Assembly (NCBI GenBank): GCA_936914845.1
Contig: CAKZGE010000001.1
Span: 242,306-306,305, forward strand
DNA length: 64,000 bases
Direction: 5' to 3'
From: an uncultured Chloracidobacterium sp.
GTDB taxonomy: Bacteria > Acidobacteriota > Blastocatellia > Pyrinomonadales > Pyrinomonadaceae
A model generated the notes under the pieces. It was not told the origin of the DNA and made no database searches. It was given only the letters and a program-made list of their open reading frames with translations. Made by a program: the position numbers and the translations under genes. Positions 1 through 8,960 of the stretch are shown piece after piece. Positions within the stretch are counted from its first letter, which is position 1; each line of letters begins with the position of its first letter.

Positions 1-1263
1 CTTAAGTTCCAGCGGTCGCAACCGGGCTTTTTAGCCGGTGAGCAGACGGCCAAAGCGATCTTCGGCGACCATCCATATTTTCAGCCGACGTTATCACCCG
101 AAGATGTTGAACGCATTTCGCGTGAAGACCTTGCAAAGTTTCGTGCGGAGCGCTTCATACCGAACAACGCAGTGTTCGTTGCGGTCGGCAGCGTTCCAAC
201 GGATGAAATGCTGCAAATGATCAAAGATCATTTCGAAGACTGGGAACCGGGAACTGCTCCCCACCCTTCGTTTCCGGAACCTCCAAAACGTTCAGTCCGC
301 TCGGTTATACTCGTCGATCGGCCCGGCTCTGCTCAGGCTAATATCGTCATCGCAAATTCCGGTTTCGACCGCTCGGACGCCGATTATTTCCCTGCTCTGG
401 TCATGAATCAGATACTGGGAGCCGGAGCATCCTCGCGAGTTTTCATGAATCTTCGCGAAGAAAAAGGCTATACCTACGGTGCCTATACCCGCATTGACAG
501 TAAGAAATTGGCAGGTATCTTCGAAGCTACTGCTGAGGTCCGGACTGCGGTGACCGGTGATTCCCTTAAAGAGTTTTTCTACGAACTCGAGCGGATCCGC
601 CAAAATAGGGTCGGTGATGCTGAATTGGCCGACGCCAAAAATTTTCTAACGGGTGTCTTTCCTATCAGGGCTGAAACGCAGGAAGGTTTGACCGGACTTC
701 TTGTCAACCAACAACTTTATGGCCTGCCGGACGATTACCTGGAAACATATCGGGCAAATATCGACGCCGTCACGGCTGAAGAGGTTATAAAAGCGGCTCA
801 AAGGTACGTTCGTCCGGAAGAGGTCGCGATAGTTATAGTTGGCGACGCCGCTGAACTTCTGCCACAGGCTGCACCTTTTGCCGATGATATACAGATCTAC
901 GATGCACAAGGAGATCCGCAAAAGCTGAGCGATTACGACCAACCTGTTGAAGCTTTTGCCGATGTTGATGGCGAGTGGCACCTAAAAATGCAGCTCCAAG
1001 GGCAAAGCATTCCGGTAAAGCTGATATTGACCCAGGAAGAAGGTTCTATTTCGGGAAAGCTGGACACTATGCTCGGACAAGCAAATATTGCTGCAGCAAC
1101 TCTAAGGGGAAATCGCTTTAATGCCACTGCGGAGTCTGAAATGCAGGGTCAAAAGGTAGAATTTATCATTGCCGGTGAATTCGACGGCGACCTTATATCC
1201 GGATCGGTAAGCACCTCCATTGTGCCTGATCCGCTTGCTTTTACCGGTGAAAGGGTCCGTTAA
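1..1263 (+). CDS. M16 family metallopeptidase-like protein, 5' part outside window
   Basis: The frame is open from base 1 and ends with TAA at 1261-1263, so 420 C-terminal residues are visible and the true start lies upstream. The segment carries the hallmark second-lobe motif of M16 (insulinase/processing peptidase) proteins, NQILGAGASSRVFMNLREEK followed by GYTYGA, around residues 135-160. The zinc motif HxxEH would be in the missing part, so activity cannot be judged. After the M16 lobe there is a beta-rich tail of about 110 residues (from about residue 310, rich in Gly/Gln) that is not part of the usual fold. The stop overlaps the stop of the convergent gene by four bases (TTAA). A second M16-like gene lies at 35177-36442. 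Confidence 0.85.
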   Translation, partial: LKFQRSQPGFLAGEQTAKAIFGDHPYFQPTLSPEDVERISREDLAKFRAERFIPNNAVFVAVGSVPTDEMLQMIKDHFEDWEPGTAPHPSFPEPPKRSVRSVILVDRPGSAQANIVIANSGFDRSDADYFPALVMNQILGAGASSRVFMNLREEKGYTYGAYTRIDSKKLAGIFEATAEVRTAVTGDSLKEFFYELERIRQNRVGDAELADAKNFLTGVFPIRAETQEGLTGLLVNQQLYGLPDDYLETYRANIDAVTAEEVIKAAQRYVRPEEVAIVIVGDAAELLPQAAPFADDIQIYDAQGDPQKLSDYDQPVEAFADVDGEWHLKMQLQGQSIPVKLILTQEEGSISGKLDTMLGQANIAAATLRGNRFNATAESEMQGQKVEFIIAGEFDGDLISGSVSTSIVPDPLAFTGERVR

Positions 1264-1724
1264 CCGGCTCGTTCGTATTTCATTTCGACGGCCAAGATCT
1301 CTTCTTCATTAGGTGGGATGTTGTACATAACGATCTGAAAGGCATTCGGCTCTTTAAGTATCTCGGTACGCCAGCCCCATGGCGGATGTTCACCAATTTG
1401 ATATGACGTCAGTACAGATATCGTATCATCAGTTTGCAGAGCTCCGTCCGAAACAAGGAATTTATGCTTGCTATGCCATGAATCCGTCCACACGACCTGA
1501 GCCGCATTCGATTCTCGGTCGATCCCAAGGACAAGCAATCCTTCCTGCTTTTCGTCTTTGTATGTCCAGTTATAGTCGAATTGAACGAATTGTCCATTTG
1601 CTTTCAAAGCAACTACGGCCTCACTCTCTGAAGCAAACAACTGGTCGTCCAGCCATGAAAGGTAAAGGTTGTTTATTCCTTTCCAATGCCCTGTATAGTC
1701 TTCAAATCCGGTTTCGTCATGCAT
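1260..1724 (-). CDS. DUF1579-like hypothetical protein
   Basis: A 154-residue soluble protein without signal peptide. The N-terminal GHWKG motif, alternating beta strands and the C-terminal MKYERA resemble DUF1579-type proteins, which form a lipocalin-like barrel of unknown function. It is rich in Trp and Tyr, as expected for a small ligand-binding barrel. It converges on the upstream M16 gene with overlapping stops. The family assignment comes from general pattern only; the gene itself looks real because it is long for its region and the opposite-strand alternative at 1379-1744 has no coding character. Confidence 0.6.
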   Translation of the reverse strand: MHDETGFEDYTGHWKGINNLYLSWLDDQLFASESEAVVALKANGQFVQFDYNWTYKDEKQEGLLVLGIDRESNAAQVVWTDSWHSKHKFLVSDGALQTDDTISVLTSYQIGEHPPWGWRTEILKEPNAFQIVMYNIPPNEEEILAVEMKYERAG

Positions 1725-1747
1725 CTTTATTACTGCTCGTATAAGAA

Positions 1748-1860
1748 AAGATCGTACGAATACGATCTTAACATAGGATATTGGATTTTTGAGTTGTGAG
1801 TGAGGATAGTGGTTTATCGGCTTATAAGGGAAAGCCGGACGGGTCGTTCACAACTCAAAA
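1748..1860. repeat. Nested inverted repeats (possible small palindromic element)
   Basis: Two palindromes sit in the gap between the DUF1579-like and Rad52-like genes. The first, 1748-1769, is a 9-bp stem AAGATCGTA / TACGATCTT with a CGAA loop. The second has 13-bp perfect arms TTTTGAGTTGTGA (1787-1799) and TCACAACTCAAAA (1848-1860), enclosing a smaller CGGCTT / AAGCCG hairpin. Both ends of the outer palindrome are T/A runs, so it could act as a bidirectional terminator, but the long, structured interior is also what a miniature mobile repeat would look like. Other copies would decide. Confidence 0.5.
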
Positions 1861-1888
1861 CTTTTCTGCCGATGGTTTGGCAACTTCT

Positions 1889-3031
1889 TTAACTCGCTCG
1901 TCTGATCGGTATTCGCTGAACGTCCAGGTGTTGTAGATGTTCGATCAGCGCCGAGGCCGCCCGCCGAGAAAGCTCGTTCACTCTACAATTCATCATCGAA
2001 ACGCAGATATCTTCCGCCTCAACATTTTTTTCCCGACCAAGGGAGCGGATCATTCCAAGCTGCTTGGCAGTCACCAATTCCGCCATCGATCGTGCAACGG
2101 GTTCGTCCGGGATTCGAACGGGCGAATGTTTTGCATTAGCCGAACCACCTAGTTGAGGAGCAATGTCTTCACGTTCTATCGCGTCAAATTCACGCCGATA
2201 TAGATCACGGGCAATGCCGAATTTTACAGCAGCTCGTTTCAATGCATCGTGTTCCGCTTTTTTAATACCGCTTTCGCTTAATGCCGAGCCCGTCCCTATT
2301 CCTTCACGCGTAATTCCATCAATAGTTATCGCAACCGTGACGGTCATTATTTCACCAACGGCTTGCATATTCCGGACGGTATGGGCCCAGCTAGGAGCCG
2401 TTTCATCAAGAATGTCAGCAACCGTGTGCCACTCAACGTAATCAACCATCTGCCGGTTGCCGGTACGGTCGCGCCATGCTTCTCTTTTACGGACCAGCTG
2501 CGGGTCCACATTCTTACGCAATTCACGCAAGGTTGTCGAAAAATCCAACACGTTGCCCGATTCGGGCGAAAACTCCGGAACAGTATCCGATCTTGTATTC
2601 ATTGATGTTTCTCCTTTATCGACATTGAGACGAAATGCATTCAGATCTAGCTCCCGCGGCGGCCTATCGCCGCTCCGATTCGGGAAAGCATCCGCTGCTT
2701 CCCGTTCAACGTTTTCAGACGCCAGCGATCCTGAGTGCTCAAATGGCTGTGCCGGTTCGGTGTTTCTGATAGCGATCGCATATTTGACCGCCAATATGTG
2801 CTCACAACGAAAACCGATCTCCACGTATGATTCGGTTTGATATTCCGGGCAATCACAGCGAATGATCCCAAGTTGATCTCGCCGTACCAAATATTCTCCG
2901 GCGGACTTTCTGCCCGATGCTTTTACGACAAACCCATCACCAGACCTTTGAACCAACCCCTTCCCTGCAAGTTGCTTCGCCTTCCCGGCTCGTCTTTGTT
3001 CAGCCTTTTCTATTTGAATTTGTGTAGTCAT
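1889..3031 (-). CDS. SWIM zinc-finger / Rad52-like DNA repair protein
   Basis: 380 residues from the ATG at 3031, chosen because GGAGG (3045-3041) precedes it by nine bases; the longer reading frame to 3100 has no ribosome site. Residues about 35-85 form a SWIM finger (CDCPEY ... FRCEHI, pattern CxCx(n)CxH). Residues about 165-290 match the Rad52/DdrA-like single-strand annealing fold (VDYVEWHTVADILDETAPSW, then TREGIGTGS and KKAEHDALKRAAVKFG). The last 60 residues are a helical tail. Rad52 homologues bind single-stranded DNA and promote annealing, so a repair or recombination role is likely. An internal ATG at 2602 has its own good ribosome site (GGAG at 2614-2611) at the junction of the two domains, so a separate Rad52-only product is possible. 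It is divergent from an XRE regulator. Confidence 0.75.
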   Translation of the reverse strand: MTTQIQIEKAEQRRAGKAKQLAGKGLVQRSGDGFVVKASGRKSAGEYLVRRDQLGIIRCDCPEYQTESYVEIGFRCEHILAVKYAIAIRNTEPAQPFEHSGSLASENVEREAADAFPNRSGDRPPRELDLNAFRLNVDKGETSMNTRSDTVPEFSPESGNVLDFSTTLRELRKNVDPQLVRKREAWRDRTGNRQMVDYVEWHTVADILDETAPSWAHTVRNMQAVGEIMTVTVAITIDGITREGIGTGSALSESGIKKAEHDALKRAAVKFGIARDLYRREFDAIEREDIAPQLGGSANAKHSPVRIPDEPVARSMAELVTAKQLGMIRSLGREKNVEAEDICVSMMNCRVNELSRRAASALIEHLQHLDVQRIPIRRAS

Positions 3032-3206
3032 CAACATTTGCCTCCGTATAATGCCATCATACTTGTGCCATCTATGAAACATCGTAGCACACACGATCAT
3101 TTTGTTGCAAGCATGAAACGCGGTGTTGCATTTAAAATATTTTGATGTTATGTTTTATGTGTGAAATACAAAGTGCATCCATGACACTGACATTTAGGAG
3201 GCAGCA

Positions 3207-3611
3207 ATGGCATTCAAAAACAACAAAAATTTCATTAATACGGTAGAACTGGGGCGGGCTATAAAACGACGTCGAGAAGAACTTGGGTTAAGTTTGCGTG
3301 ATGTCGCAGATGAAACGCAGGTATCGGCATCGACCCTTTCACGCATCGAGAACGGTACCGGAAAGCCGGACGCGGACAATATTGCCCGCTTGACCAATTG
3401 GCTGGATATGCCCATCGACCGCGTGATGAGCAGCCCGGGCGAAGACAAGGTCGAACCCGTGATCTATTATCCGCACGAATCTGTGCCGGAGATCGTTGAA
3501 GCCCATTTAAGGGCCGACAAATTGTTGACGCCGGAGACGGCCAATGCTCTTTCAGAGCTTTTTCGCGTTGCTTATAAACAATTCAGCAAGCCGGGCGAAG
3601 AAGGAAAGTAG
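3207..3611 (+). CDS. XRE-family transcriptional regulator
   Basis: 134 residues with a clean Cro/CI-type helix-turn-helix at residues about 12-65 (GRAIKRRREELGLSLRDVAD, then STLSRIENGTGKPDADNI). The start has an excellent ribosome site, AGGAGG, eight bases upstream. The C-terminal half is helical and of unknown function. It is divergent from the SWIM/Rad52 gene; the 175-bp region between them contains a short inverted repeat ATCGT/ACGAT (3081-3097) and two copies of ATGAAAC (3074-3080 and 3112-3118), which are candidate operators. Regulation of the divergent repair gene is therefore plausible but not shown. A small membrane protein gene follows after 31 bases. Confidence 0.88.
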   Translation: MAFKNNKNFINTVELGRAIKRRREELGLSLRDVADETQVSASTLSRIENGTGKPDADNIARLTNWLDMPIDRVMSSPGEDKVEPVIYYPHESVPEIVEAHLRADKLLTPETANALSELFRVAYKQFSKPGEEGK

Positions 3612-3642
3612 CCAAATAAATTTTTTGAACGGAGAAAATAAA

Positions 3643-4038
3643 ATGAGCTCGAAAACTAATATAGCTTCCGGCAACGTTCCGGCGGAATTTTCGATCGATA
3701 CAACCTTTGTTCTGTTTTTTTTAGGTATCGAGGTAGGACAAAGCATTTTTGTTCCGGATATAGGAACACTTTTGGCGTCGGTTACGTTTGCGATGGTTTT
3801 AGCTCTTCCCTATTTTCTTCCTTCGGCCGGTGAAAAGCCGGAACTAGTTCAGTGGCTTTGCGGCCGTGGTATCATCGGAACATTTGCGATCGCCATTGGA
3901 GCCGTATTTCACAACGTTCAGGGATCGGTTCTGCCTGAATATCTTCGGTCGCTGCCGCTGACCCTTTTGATACTCTCAGCAATGATAAGTTGCTATATTC
4001 AATTTTACAGTTTATTGAAGCTTCGTTTGGCAAAATAG
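3643..4038 (+). CDS. Small integral membrane protein, unknown
   Basis: 131 residues from the ATG at 3643, which has GGAG eight bases upstream; the frame extends back to 3544 inside the regulator gene but that start has no support. Four hydrophobic segments are visible (about residues 20-38, 40-58, 72-90 and 100-120), so it is probably a four-helix inner-membrane protein. I do not recognise a family. It lies 31 bases after the XRE gene on the same strand and is closed by a strong terminator, so the two probably form one transcript. Confidence 0.7.
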   Translation: MSSKTNIASGNVPAEFSIDTTFVLFFLGIEVGQSIFVPDIGTLLASVTFAMVLALPYFLPSAGEKPELVQWLCGRGIIGTFAIAIGAVFHNVQGSVLPEYLRSLPLTLLILSAMISCYIQFYSLLKLRLAK

Positions 4039-4053
4039 GCAAAAGGCGCCAAA

Positions 4054-4101
4054 CGAAAAAAAGCCCGCGCAGAGTCTCCAGCTATGCGCGGTCTTTTTAT
4101 T
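4054..4101. terminator. Bidirectional rho-independent terminator
   Basis: Perfect 7-bp stem CCGCGCA (4065-4071) / TGCGCGG (4085-4091), with an A-run before and a T-run after it. It ends the XRE/membrane-protein transcript on the plus strand and nhaA on the minus strand. Confidence 0.85.
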
Positions 4102-4111
4102 TTAGATCAGC

Positions 4112-5287
4112 TTAATTGTTCTGCGATCTGCCGATAAATACCAGCCACGAATATCCGGCAATTGCGGATATCAGCGAACCTGCTAAGATCGACATCTTCG
4201 ACGAATTGATCAGGTCGGCGTCGCCGGGAAACGCCAAGTTAGTAATGAAGATCGACATCGTAAAACCGATGCCGCCCATCATTCCGGCCCCCAAAATGTG
4301 TTTGAAAGTAACTTCATCCGCCAGCATACCCAGCTTAAGCCGCACAAAAGCAAAAGTTGCTGTAAAAATGCCGATCGGCTTGCCTAAGATCAGCCCTAAT
4401 GCGATTCCCAACGAATTCGGCTGTGACAAACTACCGATCGCATCGCACCCGATCACCACGCCGGAATTTATCAAAGCAAATATCGGAACGATGATAAATG
4501 CGACCGGTTGGTGCAGATAATTTTCGAGTTTATGCGAGGGCGAATTTTCTTCAGCTTCGCTATCTGAAAATGGAATGGTAAGGGCCAGCAGCACTCCGGC
4601 TATCGTCGCATGAATACCGGAATTGAGCATCATCCACCACAAGATCAACCCAAGGCCGATATAGGGGAAAATATTCTTGACACGAAAAACGAAATTCAGG
4701 GCCAGTAAGGCAATAAAAATCGCTACGGCTCCCATTAAAAACAAAGGCACTAAATTATCAGTATAAAAAACTGCGATGACGATGATCGCGAACAGGTCAT
4801 CGATAACCGCCAATGCCGTTAAAAAGACTTTCAATGATGCCGGAACGCGATTGCCCGCCAACGACAATATCCCGAGGGCAAACGCAATATCCGTCGCCAT
4901 CGGAATGCCCATTCCGCGTTGGGTATAGCTGCCGGCATTAAGAGCAAAATGAATAAATGCCGGTACGATAACTCCGCCGAGAGCCGCAACTAACGGCAAC
5001 GCAGCTTTTCTAATATCCGACAATTCACCGATCAGGATCTCGCGTTTCAATTCAAGGCCGATCAAAAGAAAGAAGATCGCCATTAGGCCGTCGTTTACCC
5101 AATGTTCGACAGAAAGCCCGGACAGCTTATAGTGAATAAAGCTTTCGTAGAATGGCCCGGCTGCGGAATTTGCAAGCAGCAACGCAAATATCGCCGACAG
5201 AACAATGGCGATGCCGCCTGCACTTTCAGACTCCAAAAACCGATATAAAGTTGTGGTGATCTTTTGCTTCAAAACACCTTTCCGCAC
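4112..5287 (-). CDS. nhaA: Na+/H+ antiporter NhaA
   Basis: 391 residues, the usual NhaA length, with about twelve membrane helices. The diagnostic unwound-helix motif ALAVIDDLFAIIVIA with the Asp pair that carries Na+/H+ exchange is present near residue 165, as are the N-terminal FLLIGLELKREIL and the GGVIVPAFIHF segment. NhaA expels sodium in exchange for protons and supports pH and salt homeostasis at the inner membrane. It starts eight bases after the subtilisin-like gene on the same strand, so GAF protein, protease and antiporter may be co-transcribed; no functional link between them is known to me. Confidence 0.95.
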   Translation of the reverse strand: MRKGVLKQKITTTLYRFLESESAGGIAIVLSAIFALLLANSAAGPFYESFIHYKLSGLSVEHWVNDGLMAIFFLLIGLELKREILIGELSDIRKAALPLVAALGGVIVPAFIHFALNAGSYTQRGMGIPMATDIAFALGILSLAGNRVPASLKVFLTALAVIDDLFAIIVIAVFYTDNLVPLFLMGAVAIFIALLALNFVFRVKNIFPYIGLGLILWWMMLNSGIHATIAGVLLALTIPFSDSEAEENSPSHKLENYLHQPVAFIIVPIFALINSGVVIGCDAIGSLSQPNSLGIALGLILGKPIGIFTATFAFVRLKLGMLADEVTFKHILGAGMMGGIGFTMSIFITNLAFPGDADLINSSKMSILAGSLISAIAGYSWLVFIGRSQNN

Positions 5288-5295
5288 TTCCGTAA

Positions 5296-6087
5296 TTAGA
5301 TCAGAGTTTCATTTTGCTGAGCTATGCAATATAGAGCGGTCTTCACCTGAAATGGAGTCATCGCGGGATGTTTTTCCAGCAAAAGGGCGATCACACCGGA
5401 TATGTGCGGACAAGCAAAGCTATTGCCGGTAAGATTTTTGTAGCTATTGTTAAGCCACGCGGTCCTTATATTTACGCCCGGAGCCGTTAATTCGATAACT
5501 TCGCCATATTTGAAACCAAAGCGCATCGGATCTTTTTCTTCAGTTTTCACAACAGAGATCAAAGAAGACGAAAATACTGACGGAAAGCTCGGCTGAGGTA
5601 AATTGTTTGCGGCAGCCACCACCACACACCCGGCCTGGTAAGCTCGGTCCAGCAGATCGTGCAATGGCGAAAAGAATTGTGGTTTGGTGGTGCCGAGACT
5701 CAGATTGATTATCTTACAGCGTTTTTTGATGGCATATTCGAGACCGGCGAGAAACGCTTGCCCGTCTCCCGAACCGCCCGCACCGAGCACTTTTACACTA
5801 TGAATTTCGCAATCAGGTGCAATCTTGCTGATAATTCCGGCACAAGCGGTTCCGTGGCCCGCAGAATCGCCGGAAACTGAGCGGTCAAATACAACGCGTT
5901 TACCATCCAGTCTCGCTTCGACCGAATCAACGATGCACCCGTTGAGATCCTGATGAGCAGCGTCAACGCCGCTATCTATGATCGCAACGGTAACGCCGCG
6001 GCCGCTTGCCTGTCGCCAATCTTCCGATAGATGCAGAAATGGCGGGCGGACCCCGACGGCTGAAGTTTTGTACGCGTTGTCTGACAT
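5296..6087 (-). CDS. Subtilisin-like serine peptidase (S8), no signal peptide
   Basis: A compact 263-residue S8 catalytic domain with a complete active site: Asp38 (AIIDSGVD), His78 (GHGTACAG), oxyanion Asn161 (AAANNLP) and Ser223 (GNSFACPH). There is no signal peptide, prodomain or C-terminal extension, so it probably acts in the cytoplasm without a classical maturation step. It lies 20 bases downstream of a GAF-domain gene and eight bases upstream of nhaA. Stand-alone cytoplasmic subtilases of this size sometimes process peptides, but no precursor peptide gene is visible here. The family is certain; the substrate is unknown. Confidence 0.9.
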   Translation of the reverse strand: MSDNAYKTSAVGVRPPFLHLSEDWRQASGRGVTVAIIDSGVDAAHQDLNGCIVDSVEARLDGKRVVFDRSVSGDSAGHGTACAGIISKIAPDCEIHSVKVLGAGGSGDGQAFLAGLEYAIKKRCKIINLSLGTTKPQFFSPLHDLLDRAYQAGCVVVAAANNLPQPSFPSVFSSSLISVVKTEEKDPMRFGFKYGEVIELTAPGVNIRTAWLNNSYKNLTGNSFACPHISGVIALLLEKHPAMTPFQVKTALYCIAQQNETLI

Positions 6088-6107
6088 GCCTAATAAGCTC
6101 TTTCCAC

Positions 6108-6881
6108 CTAGAAAGAGCGATAGCCGGTTCCGATCTTATCGTCTGAAAATCCCGTGACCGCATCCAAGAGCTGCCTGCACAATCGACGCTCGGCTTCTCC
6201 CCTGCTTGCCAGGTCGCGAACCAGAACGGCCAATTCCATCATTTCCTGATGTTCTGGAGCGGCTCTTACTCCGGTCAACCATTCGCGCAGTTCCTTAACC
6301 CCGGCGGATTCATCGCTTAATATCCGACCGCCCATTTCATGCAATAACCTTGCAGCCTCATAGGCATTTACGAGCGACGCGATCGGCTCGGCGTACATAG
6401 CTGCCTTGTCCATTTCAAGCGGTGAAAATGGGCTGAACGGCGGTTGACCGCGACGATTGACATATTCCAGAACCCCGATCATCTCGCCATTGTGTCGTAA
6501 TGGTGTAGCCAGGATCATCTGTGTGGAATAGCCGGTGCTCTTATCCACTTCCGAATAGAACGTTTCTTCTTCAGCAACGTCCGACACCGCCATTGGTTGA
6601 CCAGAGGACATAACGAAGCCGGCGATCCCTTTCCCGGGCGGGATCCGCATATTGACCAATTGATCGGCAACGGCCCCGATCACCGTGAGAAATTTTAGAC
6701 TTCCGTCATTACCGTCTCTTATCAGTACAGATGCCTCGTTTGAATTGAGTTCCGAAGCCGAGATCTGAAGAAGACTTTCGATCGACCGTGTCAAAGGTTC
6801 GGTCAACAGCCGCGCCGTATCTACCGTTTCGATAAGTTGTCTTAGCCTTTGTGCGGATTCATTTTGAGATGGATCAGTCAT
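6108..6881 (-). CDS. GAF-domain sensor protein
   Basis: 257 residues from the ATG at 6881; the frame continues upstream to 7079 but that part is arginine/cysteine-rich and unlike the rest. A GAF domain fills residues about 25-180 (ASVLIRDGNDGSLKFLTVIG, PPGKGIAGFVMSSGQP, then GVLEYVNRRG), followed by a helical tail. GAF domains bind small ligands or mediate dimerisation. No output domain is attached, so it may act through a partner; the S8 peptidase gene 20 bases downstream is the obvious candidate. The ribosome site is weak. Confidence 0.8.
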   Translation of the reverse strand: MTDPSQNESAQRLRQLIETVDTARLLTEPLTRSIESLLQISASELNSNEASVLIRDGNDGSLKFLTVIGAVADQLVNMRIPPGKGIAGFVMSSGQPMAVSDVAEEETFYSEVDKSTGYSTQMILATPLRHNGEMIGVLEYVNRRGQPPFSPFSPLEMDKAAMYAEPIASLVNAYEAARLLHEMGGRILSDESAGVKELREWLTGVRAAPEHQEMMELAVLVRDLASRGEAERRLCRQLLDAVTGFSDDKIGTGYRSF

Positions 6882-7050
6882 GAAAATGATTTTGCCCAAA
6901 TTACAACTTTTTATCAACCGACAGAGTTTTCTTTGCAGATTCTGGAACGGGTTTCCTATTCGGCATTTATTCACGGCACACAGCGATATATCTGAAATCG
7001 AACCGCTTTGCACATGCTTTGTGTGCCGGGCCGCATACGGAGGGAAGGAC

Positions 7051-8721
7051 ATGATCTCGAGAATTGGATTGGTTGGCATTTTCGCAGCTGTTGGCCTTTG
7101 CCTATCAAATGCCTCCGCTCAAACCAACGCTTTAGATCTGATAACCTCTTCTGCTCCTTCACAACCTTTTCACATCGAAGCTGGTTCGAGTTTTTCAGCC
7201 TCAGGAAAAGACCTCAAACGAAATAGGGCAACTTCAGGTTCCCTATCTGCGATCACAACCGATCTGGAAGAGGCTCTTTCGGTCATCAGAGGAAATCACA
7301 TTAATGGTCAAAAGCTCGATGCTGAAGCAATGACCGGAAATGCAGTCACCGGCATGCTTCATGAACTTGACCCGCATTCAAATTTCTACGACCGCCGGGA
7401 ATATTCCGATCTGATGGGCGAACACCGCAGCGAATACAGCGGTACGGGCGTAACTATTTCGACATTTTTGCGGAACGGAATAGCAAACACATACGTTGTG
7501 GCGGTCGCTCCGGATTCGCCGGCGATGTCGGCGGGGGTGCGTTTCGGCGACCGGATAGCTGATATTGACGGCAAAAGTATGGTCGGTGCAGATTCGGACA
7601 CGGTTCGCATTGAACTTCGGGGAAAAGCGGGAACGACGGTCAATGTAACCGTCGAGTCTGCCGATGGTGAGATGCGCAAATTGGCTCTTGGCCGGCGTGT
7701 CATTCATCAACCGTCCGTCCCCGCGGGAATAATGCTCACGGGACAGATCGGCTATATAGACCTAACGAACGGGTTCAATTACTCGACCGTCGCGGAAACA
7801 GAAGCTGCTCTCAAGAATTTGGAACGATCCGGGATGACGAGCCTGATCATCGATCTTCGAGGAAATGGGGGCGGAATTCTTGAAGAATCGATCAAAGTCG
7901 CTGAAATGTTCCTCCCTGCCGGCACACCAATTGTTTCCCAACGGAGCCGCTTTCCGCAGGATGCGAAGACGTGGTATTCGACAAATCGAAGTCCTCAAGG
8001 AGTTCCGCTGATCCTGTTGGTCGATAGCCGAACCGCGTCCGCTTCTGAGGTGCTGGCCGGTGCACTGCAAGACAATGACCGGGCACTCGTCATTGGCGAA
8101 CGAACGTTTGGTAAAGGGCTGGTGCAAAATGTCATCGGGCTGCCCGGCGGCACCGGTATGACCTTGACCTCCTCGCGATATTTTACCCCTGGCGGACGCT
8201 CCATTCAGCGCGACTACAACAACGGGCGTTACGAATATTTTGCCAAAGCCGGGGTTGCTTTGGACATCGACAAACCGCAAGTGGTCATTAAAACGCCAAC
8301 CGGTAGAAAAATGTTCGGCGGGGACGGGATCGCACCTGATATTGCGTCCGAGGCCGACCGCATTACGCCGGCCCGAGCTCAACTTTTTGATCCGGTGTTC
8401 TTTTTCGTGCGTGAAAGGCAGATCACCTCCGTTAAGACCGTAACGGCCGCACTTGAAACTGATCTCCTTCGCTATGCTTCCGCGGCTCCCTGGAACATTC
8501 CATTTGCACAACTCGCTAAGGAAATGGCGTTTGTGCGAAGTCTGCTGCTGCAGCAGATAGGACGCTCCGCACGGTCCGCCGAATACCAACGTTCAAAAGC
8601 TGCCGAATTGATGTCCGATCCGCAAATAGCGATCGCCGTAAAAACGATCCCGGCCGCCCGCGATCTCTACACCGCCGCAGCCAAATCCCGCACCGCGGAC
8701 AGTTTCAGCCGTAGCCGCTGA
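7051..8721 (+). CDS. S41 C-terminal processing peptidase (CtpA/Prc-like)
   Basis: 556 residues from the ATG at 7051, preceded by GGAGG; the longer frame to 6880 is not supported. A signal peptide (residues 1-24, ending ASAQ) sends it to the envelope. A PDZ domain lies around residues 130-210 (GVTISTFLRN ... AGVRFGDRIADIDG), followed by the S41 core with the catalytic Ser in TASASEVLAGAL and Lys in GKGLVQNV. Such proteases trim or degrade periplasmic proteins from the C-terminus. It is divergent from the GAF gene and ends before a good terminator at 8801-8836, so it is probably monocistronic. Confidence 0.92.
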   Translation: MISRIGLVGIFAAVGLCLSNASAQTNALDLITSSAPSQPFHIEAGSSFSASGKDLKRNRATSGSLSAITTDLEEALSVIRGNHINGQKLDAEAMTGNAVTGMLHELDPHSNFYDRREYSDLMGEHRSEYSGTGVTISTFLRNGIANTYVVAVAPDSPAMSAGVRFGDRIADIDGKSMVGADSDTVRIELRGKAGTTVNVTVESADGEMRKLALGRRVIHQPSVPAGIMLTGQIGYIDLTNGFNYSTVAETEAALKNLERSGMTSLIIDLRGNGGGILEESIKVAEMFLPAGTPIVSQRSRFPQDAKTWYSTNRSPQGVPLILLVDSRTASASEVLAGALQDNDRALVIGERTFGKGLVQNVIGLPGGTGMTLTSSRYFTPGGRSIQRDYNNGRYEYFAKAGVALDIDKPQVVIKTPTGRKMFGGDGIAPDIASEADRITPARAQLFDPVFFFVRERQITSVKTVTAALETDLLRYASAAPWNIPFAQLAKEMAFVRSLLLQQIGRSARSAEYQRSKAAELMSDPQIAIAVKTIPAARDLYTAAAKSRTADSFSRSR

Positions 8722-8800
8722 CCGATCTTGTGTCGATCAACATCGACTGCTGGTTGTTACTTGCATCTGCTTTCTTTAAGATCAAACTGAAAGATCCGAC

Positions 8801-8836
8801 AAAAAAACTCGCCGAGTTTTCAGCCCGGCGAGGTTT
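8801..8836 (+). terminator. Terminator-like hairpin after S41 peptidase
   Basis: Perfect 7-bp stem CTCGCCG (8808-8814) / CGGCGAG (8826-8832), with an A-run before it and a short GTTTAGTT tract after it. It lies 86 bases after the stop of the S41 gene. The T-tract is weak on the plus strand and stronger on the minus strand. Confidence 0.6.
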
Positions 8837-8960
8837 AGTTAGAAACAGGAGGAATTAGAAAGAGGCAAACCGCAGAAACTTTTTAATAAAACTGAGGCAT
8901 CTTCTTTCTTACCCATATTAATGGATTCTCGAGATCGTCTTCCCGTTGCTTGCTCCAAAA

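Noticed and set aside
7762..8589. 275-codon minus-strand frame opposite the S41 peptidase
   Set aside because: Antisense to the well-supported catalytic core; composition is not protein-like and no ribosome site is visible.
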